This document shows, in pieces, positions 49,556-58,543 of a DNA stretch of 64,000 bases. Origin of the DNA: Microvirga solisilvae. GTDB taxonomy: Bacteria; Pseudomonadota; Alphaproteobacteria; Rhizobiales; Beijerinckiaceae. The stretch's first letter is position 1, and every line of letters begins with the position of its first letter. Location of the stretch: the NCBI RefSeq assembly GCF_022808595.1, contig NZ_JAKUCN010000004.1, positions 124,001 to 188,000 of the forward strand. Direction: 5' to 3'. The notes under the pieces are model-generated. The model searched no databases. It saw nothing but the letters and a program-made list of their open reading frames with translations, and was not told the DNA's origin. Both the position numbers and the translations under genes were made by a program.

Positions 49556-52303
49556 GTGCTCCGACACGCGCTCGTCATCTGCATCGTCACTGTCGCCGCA
49601 GGGCTTCTGCAGGCGAGCGGCGCGTTCAAGCCGATGCACGATGCATTGACGGAGCTGCGTTTTTCTGCGGCGCCCCGCAATCCCACCGGCAGCATCGTGG
49701 TGGTGGAGATCGATGCCAAGAGCATCGCGGCCATCGGTCAATGGCCATGGCCGCGCAGGATCCATGCCGATCTCATTCGCGCCATCGACCGCCTCGATCC
49801 ATCCGAGATCGCGCTCGATATCGATTTCAGCGCACGTTCCAGCGAAGCCGACGATGCGGCCTTGGAAGCCGCTCTGCGAGAAGCGCGAAGCTCGGTGACG
49901 CTTGCGACCTTCCACCAGAAGGCGACATCCGACGCAGATGAGACTAGCATCGTCGCCAATCTTCCCTTGACCCGCTTCCGCGATCATGCCTGGCTCGCAA
50001 CGGTCAATGTGGAACCGGATTCGGATGGTGCGATCCGGCGTTATCCCTATGGCGCCGTGATCGACGGAAAGCTAATGCCTTCCATCGGCTCTCTCTATGG
50101 CGGCGTTGCGGCGGCCGATGGATCGTTTGTTATCGATTACAGCATCGCCGCCGAGCGGATCGAGCGCATTTCGGTGATCGATCTTCTGCAGGGTCGCGCC
50201 CAGGAGGCTGACGTCAAAGGTCGCAAGGTCATCGTCGGCGCAAGCGCGATCGAACTGCGTGACATTTTCCAGGTGCCCAGCCACGGCCTCATCTCCGGCT
50301 CGCTTTTGCAGGCGATCGGCGCGGAGGCGCTGCTGCAGAAGCGCGCGCTGCAGATGACGGGCCAATGGGTCACAATCGTCGGCCTTATCATGCTGGCGGC
50401 CTTCGCCATGGCCATCGCGCGGTTTCGATGGAGCCATGTGCTGCTGGTTCTCTTGAGCGGCGCTGCAGGCCTCGAAGTCCTCGCGCTTGCCCTTCAAGTC
50501 ATGAAGCCGCTGGTCGTCGATACATCCGCCTGGCATGTGGCCTTGCTTGGCTATGCGGTGGTTGCGGTCGGGCGCGAGATCGACTTGCGCCGCATTCTTC
50601 TCGTTCTGGCGAATAGGGACCGCGCCAATATCAAGACCATTCTCGATCAGGTCGTCGCCGACAGTTTCGATGGCATCGTCGTTGTCGATGACGAGGGCGT
50701 CGTCCAATCCATCAGCCGATCGGCCGCGCAGATTCTTCAGCCGCGCCGACGCCGTAACTGGATCGGCTTTCCGGCGAAGGAACTTGTGCCGCCCGAGATG
50801 GCGAATGCCATGAGGGATGCGATCACGGAGTGCCAGAAGGGCACATGGCAGGCGCATACGCCGCGCGAAATGCATCTGCGCGTCGACGGCAATCAGGAGC
50901 GGGTGATCGAGTACATTATCACGCCATCCAAGCTAGAAACTTTGGAAAGTGATCCGTCTTCTTCCGGTGACAGGTTCGCCGTGAGTGTCAGCTTCAGGGA
51001 TATCACAGAGCGTCGTGCGGCCGAGCAGCGCCTGGAATATCAGGCGCGGTATGACACGCTCACAGGCCTCTCCGGACGCAATCATTTCATGGAAAGCCTT
51101 CGCGATGCCGCCAAGTTCGCCGATGCGGAGCGGCCTTCCGGCTGCGTGCTGTATTTCGATCTCGACAGGTTCAAGACCGTCAACGACACGTTCGGCCACG
51201 CGACAGGCGACCAGCTTTTGCAGGCAGTCGCGCGCCGTGGACTGGAAATCATCTCTTCTCCTCATCTTCTCGCCCGTTTCGGAGGCGACGAGTTCGCCGT
51301 ACTCTGGCGCGGCCCGCATCTGAAGGACGAGCTCGATGTATTGGCAAGCCGGCTGATCGAGCAGCTGAGCGATCCTTACGAGATCAACGGTAACCGCCTC
51401 GCCATCGGCGCCAGCATCGGCATCGCGATGATCGAGCCCGGAGAGGACGCCGAATCTCTCATGAGGAAGGCTGATGTCGCGCTCTATCGCGCCAAGAAAA
51501 CCGGCAAGGGCGTTCATTGCTTCTACGAGGCTTCGCTCGAGGCAAGCCTGCGCGCGCGCCAGAAAATGGAGACGGAACTCTGGGAGGCCATGACGCGCCA
51601 GGAGTTCCATGTCGCCTATCAGCCGCAATACGATCTGAAGACACGCACACTCGTTGGCGTGGAAGCGCTCCTGCGCTGGCAGCATCCGGAGCGGGGCCTC
51701 GTCTCTCCTGCCGAATTCATCCCGGTCGCGGAGGAAATCGGCTTGATGGAGGCGCTCGGAGAATGGGTTCTCATCGAGGCCTGCAAGGACGCCGCGTCCT
51801 GGCCCAAACCGATCAAGGTCGCCGTCAATGTTTCCCCGGTTCAGTTCGCACGGGGAGATCTGGCGAAGGCGGTCGAGAAAATTCTTACGCTCACGGGATT
51901 GCCTGCGAACCGGCTCGTTCTCGAGATCACGGAGACGATCTTCATTCAGGAAAATGGCGCAGTCCGTCGCGCGATGGATGTTCTGAGGTCCAAGGGCGTG
52001 AGCTTCGCCCTCGACGATTTCGGAACAGGATATTCGTCGCTGAGCTATCTGCGCGAATTCAGCATCGACACGATCAAGATCGACCGCTCCTTCGTTCGCG
52101 ACATTCCGAACGATGCGGGATCGATGGCGATTGTGCAGGCCGTGATCGCCCTGGGCCGGGGCCTCGATATGCGCCTCATGGCCGAGGGTGTCGAAACGCC
52201 CGAGCAGATCGAGGCGCTGCGCCAGGCCGGATGCGACGAGGGGCAGGGCTACGGCCTGGGACGGCCTCAGCCGGCGAGCCAGATTGCGGGATTGCTCGCT
52301 TAA
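49556..52303 (+). CDS. CHASE2-PAS-GGDEF-EAL cyclic-di-GMP protein
   Basis: This 915-residue inner-membrane protein has an N-terminal helix, an extracytoplasmic CHASE2 domain (about 25-270) with VVVEIDAKSIAAIGQWPWPR, then three helices (about 275-345). A PAS (about 370-500), GGDEF (about 515-665) and EAL domain (about 680-905) follow. The GGDEF motif at 576-580 is intact, but I see no RxxD inhibitory site five residues upstream. EAL residues look complete: EAL at 703-705, AVNVSP, ITETIF, DDFGTGYSS, IKIDRSFV and AEGVETPEQ. It could therefore both make and degrade c-di-GMP. The start is GTG with GCGAGGG upstream, 75 bp after the FecR-domain gene. Confidence 0.92.
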   Translation: MLRHALVICIVTVAAGLLQASGAFKPMHDALTELRFSAAPRNPTGSIVVVEIDAKSIAAIGQWPWPRRIHADLIRAIDRLDPSEIALDIDFSARSSEADDAALEAALREARSSVTLATFHQKATSDADETSIVANLPLTRFRDHAWLATVNVEPDSDGAIRRYPYGAVIDGKLMPSIGSLYGGVAAADGSFVIDYSIAAERIERISVIDLLQGRAQEADVKGRKVIVGASAIELRDIFQVPSHGLISGSLLQAIGAEALLQKRALQMTGQWVTIVGLIMLAAFAMAIARFRWSHVLLVLLSGAAGLEVLALALQVMKPLVVDTSAWHVALLGYAVVAVGREIDLRRILLVLANRDRANIKTILDQVVADSFDGIVVVDDEGVVQSISRSAAQILQPRRRRNWIGFPAKELVPPEMANAMRDAITECQKGTWQAHTPREMHLRVDGNQERVIEYIITPSKLETLESDPSSSGDRFAVSVSFRDITERRAAEQRLEYQARYDTLTGLSGRNHFMESLRDAAKFADAERPSGCVLYFDLDRFKTVNDTFGHATGDQLLQAVARRGLEIISSPHLLARFGGDEFAVLWRGPHLKDELDVLASRLIEQLSDPYEINGNRLAIGASIGIAMIEPGEDAESLMRKADVALYRAKKTGKGVHCFYEASLEASLRARQKMETELWEAMTRQEFHVAYQPQYDLKTRTLVGVEALLRWQHPERGLVSPAEFIPVAEEIGLMEALGEWVLIEACKDAASWPKPIKVAVNVSPVQFARGDLAKAVEKILTLTGLPANRLVLEITETIFIQENGAVRRAMDVLRSKGVSFALDDFGTGYSSLSYLREFSIDTIKIDRSFVRDIPNDAGSMAIVQAVIALGRGLDMRLMAEGVETPEQIEALRQAGCDEGQGYGLGRPQPASQIAGLLA

Positions 52304-52350
52304 CTCCGTCTTCGGCTTGGTCCTGAGCGATCCGGCCCTACATCCTCGCC

Positions 52351-53100
52351 GTGCAGGATTCTTCGCCCCCACCACGACGCAGGACGCGTCTTCTCCCGAC
52401 CCTTGTCGGCCGGCTCGCTCTTGCAGTCCTGCTCGGGCTTCTCATCCTGTCGGGGCTCGTCTGGGGCGGCGCGATTGCCGTCCCCAATCATCTCAACCCC
52501 TTCACGCCTCTGCGCGTGGCAGATGAGGTGAACTGGCTGACGCGGATCAAGGTCGCGCGACTCGAGCGGAGCGGCCCGCAATGCCTCGCGGTGCTGACGA
52601 ATTCTGATGTTGCCTTCAGGCCTGTTCCGGAAAGCCGGGGAGGTGAGGGCTGTTCCTTGCAGAATGCGGTCGAGGTGAGGGAGGCTTCGCGCGCCTTGAG
52701 CCGCAGCTTTACGGCCTCATGCCCGCTCGCCGTAGCGTGGGCGATGTTCGACGAGCATGTCCTCGGCCCTGCGGCGCGCCGGCATCTCGGACAGGATGTG
52801 GCGCGCGTCGTCCATGTCGGGACTTATGCCTGCCGCAACATCAATCATCGTTCCGACGGGCGGCGCAGCGAGCATGCGACGGCCAATGCCATCGACATTG
52901 CCGGCTTCGTTTTGACGGATGGGAGAGAAGTCACGTTGGAGCGCGACTGGAATGGAAAAGATGCGCCACGCGCGGCCTTCTTGCGTGCCTTGCGCGATGG
53001 CGCCTGTGAGATCTTCGATGTCGTCCTCAGCCCCGCTTATAATGAGGCGCACCGTGATCACTTTCATTTCGACATGGGCGCTTATCGCGCCTGTCGGTGA
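52351..53100 (+). CDS. Extensin-like C-terminal family protein (D-Ala-D-Ala peptidase-like fold)
   Basis: This 249-residue protein has one N-terminal membrane helix (about 20-43, LALAVLLGLLILSGLVWGGA) and a periplasmic Extensin-like_C domain. The fold relates to metal-dependent VanY/MepA-type peptidases. The candidate zinc ligands are the His/Asp in SEHATANAIDIAGF and the His residues in EAHRDHFHFDMG. RNINHRSDGRRS is also characteristic. It probably acts on peptidoglycan, but no member I know of is well characterised. The start is GTG at 52351, 48 bp after the CHASE2 gene. Confidence 0.85.
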   Translation: MQDSSPPPRRRTRLLPTLVGRLALAVLLGLLILSGLVWGGAIAVPNHLNPFTPLRVADEVNWLTRIKVARLERSGPQCLAVLTNSDVAFRPVPESRGGEGCSLQNAVEVREASRALSRSFTASCPLAVAWAMFDEHVLGPAARRHLGQDVARVVHVGTYACRNINHRSDGRRSEHATANAIDIAGFVLTDGREVTLERDWNGKDAPRAAFLRALRDGACEIFDVVLSPAYNEAHRDHFHFDMGAYRACR

Positions 53101-53116
53101 GGAAGCCCTGACGGCC

Positions 53117-53356
53117 TCAGTTGACGGCGTATGAGGGAGTGGCGCCCATGAGCGCGGCCTTGGCGGCCAAGAGCAGCGCTTCGCCCAGCTCGCGCGCATG
53201 CTCCGGCGTCATCGCCACCGGCAGCTGCCGGCGCACGCCGCTCTCATACTCCTCCGGCGTCGAGGCCATCTCGATCACCATCATCGCGTCGCGGCCATCG
53301 AGCGTGCCGACGGAGAAGCTGGTGAGAGCGCCGATCAGGTCCATGTCAGGTTTCAT
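53117..53356 (-). CDS. 79-residue protein of unknown function, copy 1 of a duplicated gene
   Basis: This soluble 79-residue protein (MKPDMDLIGALTSFSVGTLD at the N-terminus) differs at only three positions near the C-terminus from a second copy at 58110-58349. It contains STPEEYESGVRRQLPVAMTP and a long terminal helix, ARELGEALLLAAKAAL. I chose the ATG at 53356 because both copies share it and their similarity continues into the promoter region, not into the longer frame. It is convergent with the extensin-like gene. I recognise no family. Confidence 0.72.
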   Translation of the reverse strand: MKPDMDLIGALTSFSVGTLDGRDAMMVIEMASTPEEYESGVRRQLPVAMTPEHARELGEALLLAAKAALMGATPSYAVN

Positions 53357-53447
53357 TGTTTTTGCCCCTACGTTTGTTGTTGGGAAGTATTTACCGAATC
53401 CCGCAAACCCTGTCTGCTCTCCGCCCAGAGAGTGGATTGTGTTACAT
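53117..53447. repeat. Direct repeat copy 1 (duplicated 79-residue gene plus its upstream region)
   Basis: About 325 bp here recur in the same orientation at about 58110-58440, covering the coding region and about 90 bp upstream. Upstream identity is lower (for example CCCCTACGTTTGTTGTTG versus CCCCTACGTTCGTTGTTG) but obvious. Confidence 0.85.
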
Positions 53448-53763
53448 CGCCAAAATTGAATGAAAATAAGGGGTTGAGGCCAAATTATTCTCGCATTTTC
53501 TCGAGCGGATAGTTGCAGGTGACAAAGAGGAAGGGACTTTGGGAAGTCGATGAAACCTTGGATCGATCTTAAATGCCGCAAGAGATTCTCGTGACATTCA
53601 CCCAAGGTAATATTATGTTATAAAGATTATCCGAAGAGGGTGGGAGCAGAGGCGTCGCTCCCGATCATTCTGCAAGGCTTAGAGATTTCGAACCATAGGG
53701 GCATTCGGTTGTGTGGGTGAGGCTTGTTAGCAGCTGGTCTCGGAGTCCGATCTGGGGAGAGGC
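53357..53763. other. AT-rich intergenic region of about 407 bp
   Basis: This is the divergent promoter region of the 79-residue gene and the HWE kinase. It contains a TATGTTATAAAG stretch near 53613 that could be a -10 region for the kinase, and a GGGAGC/GCTCCC hairpin near 53642-53662. I see no coding frame. Confidence 0.5.
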
Positions 53764-55755
53764 ATGAGCCTTCCGCCCCACAGAAAGACTCCCGGCCGCA
53801 GCGCCGGTGAGAAGGCGCCCCTTGTGACCGAGGCTTATTCCTGGGGCCGAATGCCTATCGGCGCGCCGGAAGCATGGCCTCAATATCTGCGAACCCTCGT
53901 CACCGTGATGTTCGGCTCCCGCCAACCCATGTTCATCTTGTGGGGCGCGGATCGGATCATGTTCTACAACGAAGGCTATGCCCCCATTCTCGAGCAGCGT
54001 CACCCGACGGCTTTGGGCAAGCCCTTTGCCCAGGTCTGGCCGGAGCACGTGCAGGAAGCCGAGGCGATCATCGGCAAGGCCTGCGCAGGCGAGGCAGCCC
54101 ACTTCGACGATTTGACATTCGTCCTGCGCCGCACGGGCTATTCGGGCGAAGTGCCTTACAGTTTCTCCTGCTCTCCCATTCATGACGAGAAAGGGCGCGT
54201 GCAGGGCACGCTCTGGATCTACGGCGCGAGCGTCGCGCAGGAGCGCGCGGAAAAGCATCTGCGCTTCAGGCTCGAGCTCGATCAGCGCCTGCGCTACATC
54301 AACGATCCGCGTGAAGTCATGGCTGCCACGGCCGAAATGCTCGGACGGCACATGAATGCCTCGCGCGTCAATTACGGATATATCGAGGACACGCCGGACG
54401 GAGAGATCTTCGTTGTCGAGCGCGATTGGACCGACGGGAAGGCTCCGAGCCTCGTCGGGCGCTATCCTGTCGAGTCTTTCGGCGCACCTCTGGTCGAGGT
54501 GCTAAGGGCCGGCAACACGGTTTGCTTGCACGATGCATTCGACGATCAGCTGACGGCAGGCGAGGGGATTGCTGCAACTTATGCCGCCATCGGCGCAAGG
54601 TCAGGCATCACGGTTCCTCTCATCAAGGGAGGCCGTATCGGAGCAGCCCTTCTCGTGCATCAGGTCGATCCGCGCCATTGGCGCGAGGACGAAGAAGTTC
54701 TGGTGCGACAGGTGGCCGAGCGGACATGGGACGCTGTCGAGCGTGCGCGCGTCGAGACTGCCCTGCGCGAAAGCGAAGAGCGCATGCGCGATATCCTGGA
54801 GAGCATCAACGACGCTTTTTATGCGGTCGGCAAGGATTGGCGCTTCACCTACATCAACCAGAAAACGGAAGAGTTGTGGGGCCGGAAGCGCGAAGACCTG
54901 ATGGGCAAGGTCTTCTGGGATGAATTTCCCGACATGGCCGGCAGCGAGATCCACAAGGCGCACATCCTTGCGATGGAGAGTCGGGTTCCCATGCGCCTGG
55001 AAACCATCTCGCCGCTCACTCAGCAATGGCTGGAGATCAGCATCTTCCCCACGGCCGACGGCGGCCTGTCGACCTATTTCCGCAATGTGTCCGACCGCAA
55101 GAATGCGGAGGAGCATCGCGAGTTGCTCATCCATGAATTGAACCATCGCGTGAAGAACACTCTGGCGACTGTTCAATCCATCGCCGCCCAGACCCTGCGC
55201 AATGCAGGCGCTTCCCAGGAGGCGCGCATGGCGTTCGAGGCGCGCTTGTTCGCGCTGTCGCGTGCGCATGACGTTCTGACGCGCGAGAACTGGGAAGGCG
55301 CTTCCTTGCGCGAAATCGTTGCTCAATCCATCGAGCCCTATCGCGGGCTAGGTGAAACGCGTGTGAGCGGCGAGGGGCCGGAGGTGCGTTTGTCGCCACG
55401 CATGGCGCTTGCTCTCTCCATGGCCTTGCAGGAACTGGCGACCAATGCCGCGAAGCATGGAGCGCTTGCCAATGGATCGGGACAGGTCGCCATCATCTGG
55501 TCCCTCGACGAGACATCCCAACCCGCCCGCCTGCATCTGCGCTGGGAGGAGAAGGGTGGCGCGCCGGTCAGGCCGCCTCAGCGACGCGGATTCGGAACGC
55601 GACTGATTGAGCGGAGCCTTGCTTCCGATCTTCAGGGCCATGTCATGATCGACTTCGCGCCGGGCGGCGTCGTTTGCACCATCGATGCGCCGATGGATGA
55701 GAGCGGCCTTCCCGTCTATGGCAGTCCTCTCAAGAAATCCGCTTTCGCCGCTTAA
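53764..55755 (+). CDS. HWE-family sensor histidine kinase (PAS-GAF-PAS)
   Basis: This 663-residue cytoplasmic kinase has no membrane helices. A PAS domain (about 40-165, QPMFILWGADRIMFYNEGYA), a GAF domain (about 175-330, GARSGITVPLIKGGRIGAAL) and a second PAS (about 340-445) precede the kinase core. The phospho-acceptor is H461 in LIHELNHRVKNTLATVQSIA. The HWE hallmarks are this His, the WEE in HLRWEEKGG and the N box LQELATNAAKHGALA. HWE kinases in alphaproteobacteria often feed the PhyR general stress response or light sensing. GGGAGA lies before the ATG. No response regulator is adjacent. Confidence 0.92.
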   Translation: MSLPPHRKTPGRSAGEKAPLVTEAYSWGRMPIGAPEAWPQYLRTLVTVMFGSRQPMFILWGADRIMFYNEGYAPILEQRHPTALGKPFAQVWPEHVQEAEAIIGKACAGEAAHFDDLTFVLRRTGYSGEVPYSFSCSPIHDEKGRVQGTLWIYGASVAQERAEKHLRFRLELDQRLRYINDPREVMAATAEMLGRHMNASRVNYGYIEDTPDGEIFVVERDWTDGKAPSLVGRYPVESFGAPLVEVLRAGNTVCLHDAFDDQLTAGEGIAATYAAIGARSGITVPLIKGGRIGAALLVHQVDPRHWREDEEVLVRQVAERTWDAVERARVETALRESEERMRDILESINDAFYAVGKDWRFTYINQKTEELWGRKREDLMGKVFWDEFPDMAGSEIHKAHILAMESRVPMRLETISPLTQQWLEISIFPTADGGLSTYFRNVSDRKNAEEHRELLIHELNHRVKNTLATVQSIAAQTLRNAGASQEARMAFEARLFALSRAHDVLTRENWEGASLREIVAQSIEPYRGLGETRVSGEGPEVRLSPRMALALSMALQELATNAAKHGALANGSGQVAIIWSLDETSQPARLHLRWEEKGGAPVRPPQRRGFGTRLIERSLASDLQGHVMIDFAPGGVVCTIDAPMDESGLPVYGSPLKKSAFAA

Positions 55756-55957
55756 GGGCGGACAAGATCGCTGCTGCCTTTCAAAGGCCATGGTCCTCTT
55801 TGAAGCTTACGCTTGAGCGAGTTCAGGCGACGCCTTCTGCCTGCATGGGGAAAGGCGCCGATCTTTATTCGTGGTCCAAGCGTATCAAAGTGCAGCTTGA
55901 GACGTTGAGAGAGGGGTGCTGGACCCTATCCGCTGGGCGCAGGGGGCGGAGGTCGTC

Positions 55958-56767
55958 ATGCTTCGTCTTTTCCGGTGTTGTCTTGCGTGCCTTGTCTTGG
56001 CCTTCTGTTTTTTGATCAGGGGGACAGCGTTCGCCGATCCTCAGCTTGATGTCGCCCTCGTGATCGCGGTGGACGTGTCGTCATCCATGGAGGCCGACGA
56101 GCAGGGATTGCAACGGGCCGGCTTCGTCGAGGCCTTCCGCTCCTCCCTGGTGCATGAGGCCATTCGAAACGGTGCGACAGGGCGCATCGCGGTGACCTAT
56201 GTCGAGTGGTCGGGCGTCAAGGATCAGGTTGTGCTCGTTCCATGGATGGTCATCGACGGTCCCGACAAGGCGAAAGCCTTTGCCGCCCATCTCGCCAGCA
56301 AACCCATCCGCCAGGCCGGCATGACGTCGATCTCCGGCGTCATCGATTTCAGCCGCGGTCTTTTCTCGGAACTCGGTCGCATCTCGGCAAGGCGCGTCAT
56401 CGACATCTCCGGCGATGGTCCCAGCAATGACGGGCGCAGGGTCGTTTTCGCGCGGGACGAGGCGGTTGCCGAGGGTATCATCATCAATGGCCTGCCCATC
56501 ATGTTCGCGCGTACCGGAGGCAATTCGGAGATGGAGGGGCTCGATACCTATTATCGCGAATGCGTCATTGGCGGCGCGGGCTCTTTCGTGATGCCCCTTC
56601 ACGATGCCGAGCAATTCGCCATGGTGATCCGCACGAAGATCATGCGCGAGGTCGCGGGCAATGAGAGCTTCTCTTCGAATATCATCCCCGCTGTGTCGCG
56701 TATGAATTGCGCAACCGGTGAAAAGAAGAAGGAAGGCGAGGATCCTGGCGCGGAAAGCGATCCCTGA
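55958..56767 (+). CDS. DUF1194 domain protein (exported von Willebrand factor A-like)
   Basis: This 269-residue protein has a signal peptide (LACLVLAFCFLIRGTAFADP) and a VWA-type fold. VALVIAVDVSSSMEADEQGL carries the DxSxS metal-binding motif, followed by the Thr of GMTSISGVIDFSRGLF and VIDISGDGPSNDGR. A Cys-containing tail follows (YRECVIGGAG and RMNCATGEKK). The family function is unknown; VWA domains usually mediate protein binding. GGAGG lies before the ATG at 55958. It is convergent with the esterase gene, 27 bp away. Confidence 0.87.
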   Translation: MLRLFRCCLACLVLAFCFLIRGTAFADPQLDVALVIAVDVSSSMEADEQGLQRAGFVEAFRSSLVHEAIRNGATGRIAVTYVEWSGVKDQVVLVPWMVIDGPDKAKAFAAHLASKPIRQAGMTSISGVIDFSRGLFSELGRISARRVIDISGDGPSNDGRRVVFARDEAVAEGIIINGLPIMFARTGGNSEMEGLDTYYRECVIGGAGSFVMPLHDAEQFAMVIRTKIMREVAGNESFSSNIIPAVSRMNCATGEKKKEGEDPGAESDP

Positions 56768-56794
56768 GAAGTCGCTGACGAGGCGCGCCAAGCC

Positions 56795-57967
56795 TCAGCG
56801 CATGAGGCCCGCCGCCTTCAAGGCGCGTGTGATCACGCTGCCCACATCCGGAATGGAAGACGACACCGGCTCCGCGCGCTCCTCGCTTTGCTTCGGATGA
56901 GCCTGTGCAGGCTCCTCGCGCAGCATGGCCTGTGGTGTCTCGCGTGGCTGCCGACGTGGTGCAGCATCTGTCGTGAGGCCCCAGAATTGCGCGATGTGGT
57001 AGCTCGAGGAAATTCCGACCTCCAACAGGAACGGGCCTGCGACGCCGTAATGGTTGTCGCCATCGCCTGTCGCGAGCGGCGTTCCATGCGCCATGCCCGT
57101 GATGACATATTCCTCGATCACATCCTCACCGGCATCGTTCGTCCAGATGCGGCGCGGGTAACCGTCCACCGTTTCACTGCGACTCGGAAGGGGAGGCAAA
57201 CCGTGAACATTCGTCCATTGCTTGATGATCTCGCCCGCATTGAGCGGCTTCACGGTGGCATCAGCGCTGCCGTGCCAGACGGAAACTTTCGGCCAGGGGC
57301 CGCGATGTGATGAAGCGCGGCGAACGAGATCGCCCCATTCCCGCGAGGGGCGTGACTGTCCCTGGAACATGCACTCGAAGGCTTGCGGCACGCTCGTGGC
57401 GCAGCGATAGGGCAGGCCCGCAATGATCGCGCCGCCTGCGAAGACTTCCGGATAGGTGGCCAGCATGGTCGCTGTCATGGCGCCGCCCGCCGACAGGCCT
57501 GTTACGAAAATCCTGGAGCGGTCGATGCCGTGGTCGCGGGCGGCGCGTTCCACCATCTCGCGGATCGAAGCGGCCTCACCCGCGCCACGTTCGGTATCGG
57601 CGGGTTGGAACCAGTTGAAGCAGCGCTTGGGGTTGTTGGCTTCCTGCTGCTCGGGGAAGAGCGCGACGAAGCCGTAGCGCTCCGCCAGGACCGACCAACC
57701 GGAGCCGTAATCGTAGCCCGCGGCATTTTGCGTGCAGCCGTGAAGAACCACGACGAGAGCGGGCGAGGCGGAGAGTTCCTGCGGCGCATAGGTGAACATG
57801 CGCAGATTGCCGGGATTGGTGCCGAACTCGCGCACCTCAGTGAGGCGGCTCGGAGCCGTCGGGGAGGGCCCCTGAGAGGCTGCATCCGCAGCCGAGGCTT
57901 TCATCAATCCTTCCCATTGGTTCCGGTAGCGGGCCAACTGGTGGATCATGGTCCCTAAGCGCTGCAT
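56795..57967 (-). CDS. PHB-depolymerase family esterase (LpqC-like)
   Basis: This 390-residue alpha/beta-hydrolase belongs to the esterase/PHB depolymerase group. LVVVLHGCTQNAAGYDYGSG forms the oxyanion strand, FVTGLSAGGAMTATMLATYP carries the nucleophile in GLSAGG, and VSVWHGSADATVKPLNAGEI holds the Asp and GMAHGTPL the His. The C-terminal 60 residues are Pro/Glu-rich. There is no clear signal peptide, so it may act inside the cell on polyhydroxybutyrate or other esters. I chose the ATG at 57967; a downstream ATG at 57949 has the ribosome-binding site too close. The frame extension to 58192 runs antisense into the repeat. Confidence 0.83.
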   Translation of the reverse strand: MQRLGTMIHQLARYRNQWEGLMKASAADAASQGPSPTAPSRLTEVREFGTNPGNLRMFTYAPQELSASPALVVVLHGCTQNAAGYDYGSGWSVLAERYGFVALFPEQQEANNPKRCFNWFQPADTERGAGEAASIREMVERAARDHGIDRSRIFVTGLSAGGAMTATMLATYPEVFAGGAIIAGLPYRCATSVPQAFECMFQGQSRPSREWGDLVRRASSHRGPWPKVSVWHGSADATVKPLNAGEIIKQWTNVHGLPPLPSRSETVDGYPRRIWTNDAGEDVIEEYVITGMAHGTPLATGDGDNHYGVAGPFLLEVGISSSYHIAQFWGLTTDAAPRRQPRETPQAMLREEPAQAHPKQSEERAEPVSSSIPDVGSVITRALKAAGLMR

Positions 57968-58109
57968 TGGTGTTATCCATCTTCGGCAATTGAGAGATGG
58001 ATAACACCGGAAGCAGCAATACGTTGCAATGCAAAAATTTATGGTGCGGTGCAATAAATCGTCAAAAGCTTGTATTCCGCCGATAATTGGCCGGAATACA
58101 TACCTGCTC

Positions 58110-58349
58110 TTAATTGAGAACGTATGAGGGAGTATCGCCCATGAGCGCGGCCTTGGCGGCCAAGAGCAGCGCTTCGCCCAGCTCGCGCGCATGCTCCGGC
58201 GTCATCGCCACCGGCAGCTGCCGGCGCACGCCGCTCTCATACTCCTCCGGCGTCGATGCCATCTCGATCACCATCATCGCGTCGCGGCCGTCGAGCGTGC
58301 CGACGGAGAAGCTGGTGAGCGCGCCGATCAGGTCCATGTCAGGTTTCAT
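58110..58349 (-). CDS. 79-residue protein of unknown function, copy 2
   Basis: This copy is identical to the protein at 53117-53356 except for three C-terminal substitutions (Ala to Asp, Ala to Val and Val to Leu in the last ten residues). Most of the gene is conserved at the nucleotide level too, which indicates a recent duplication or ongoing gene conversion. Its upstream region is also shared. It lies between the esterase and helicase genes, all on the minus strand. Confidence 0.75.
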   Translation of the reverse strand: MKPDMDLIGALTSFSVGTLDGRDAMMVIEMASTPEEYESGVRRQLPVAMTPEHARELGEALLLAAKAALMGDTPSYVLN

Positions 58350-58440
58350 TGTTCTGCCCCTACGTTCGTTGTTGAGAAGAACTTAGCGAATCCGTCGAAC
58401 CTTGTCTGCTCTCCAGCTAGAGAGTGGATTATGTTACTAT
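58110..58440. repeat. Direct repeat copy 2
   Basis: This is the second copy of the repeat at 53117-53447, in the same orientation, about 5.0 kb away. Recombination between the copies would excise the HWE kinase, DUF1194 and esterase genes. Confidence 0.85.
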
Positions 58441-58507
58441 AGATGGGAGCGTATTCGCCCTGCTTTCAGCTTAGCTGTTCTTGAGGTTTTCATAGGTCAC
58501 AAATGTA

Positions 58508-58533
58508 AGGCCGGAACGTTTCCGCTCCGGCCT
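58508..58533 (-). terminator. Probable terminator of the DEAD-box helicase gene
   Basis: AGGCCGGA (58508-58515) pairs with TCCGGCCT (58526-58533) 11 bp past the helicase stop codon. Reading the minus strand it is followed by TACATTTG. Confidence 0.6.
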
Positions 58534-58543
58534 GAACACTTCC

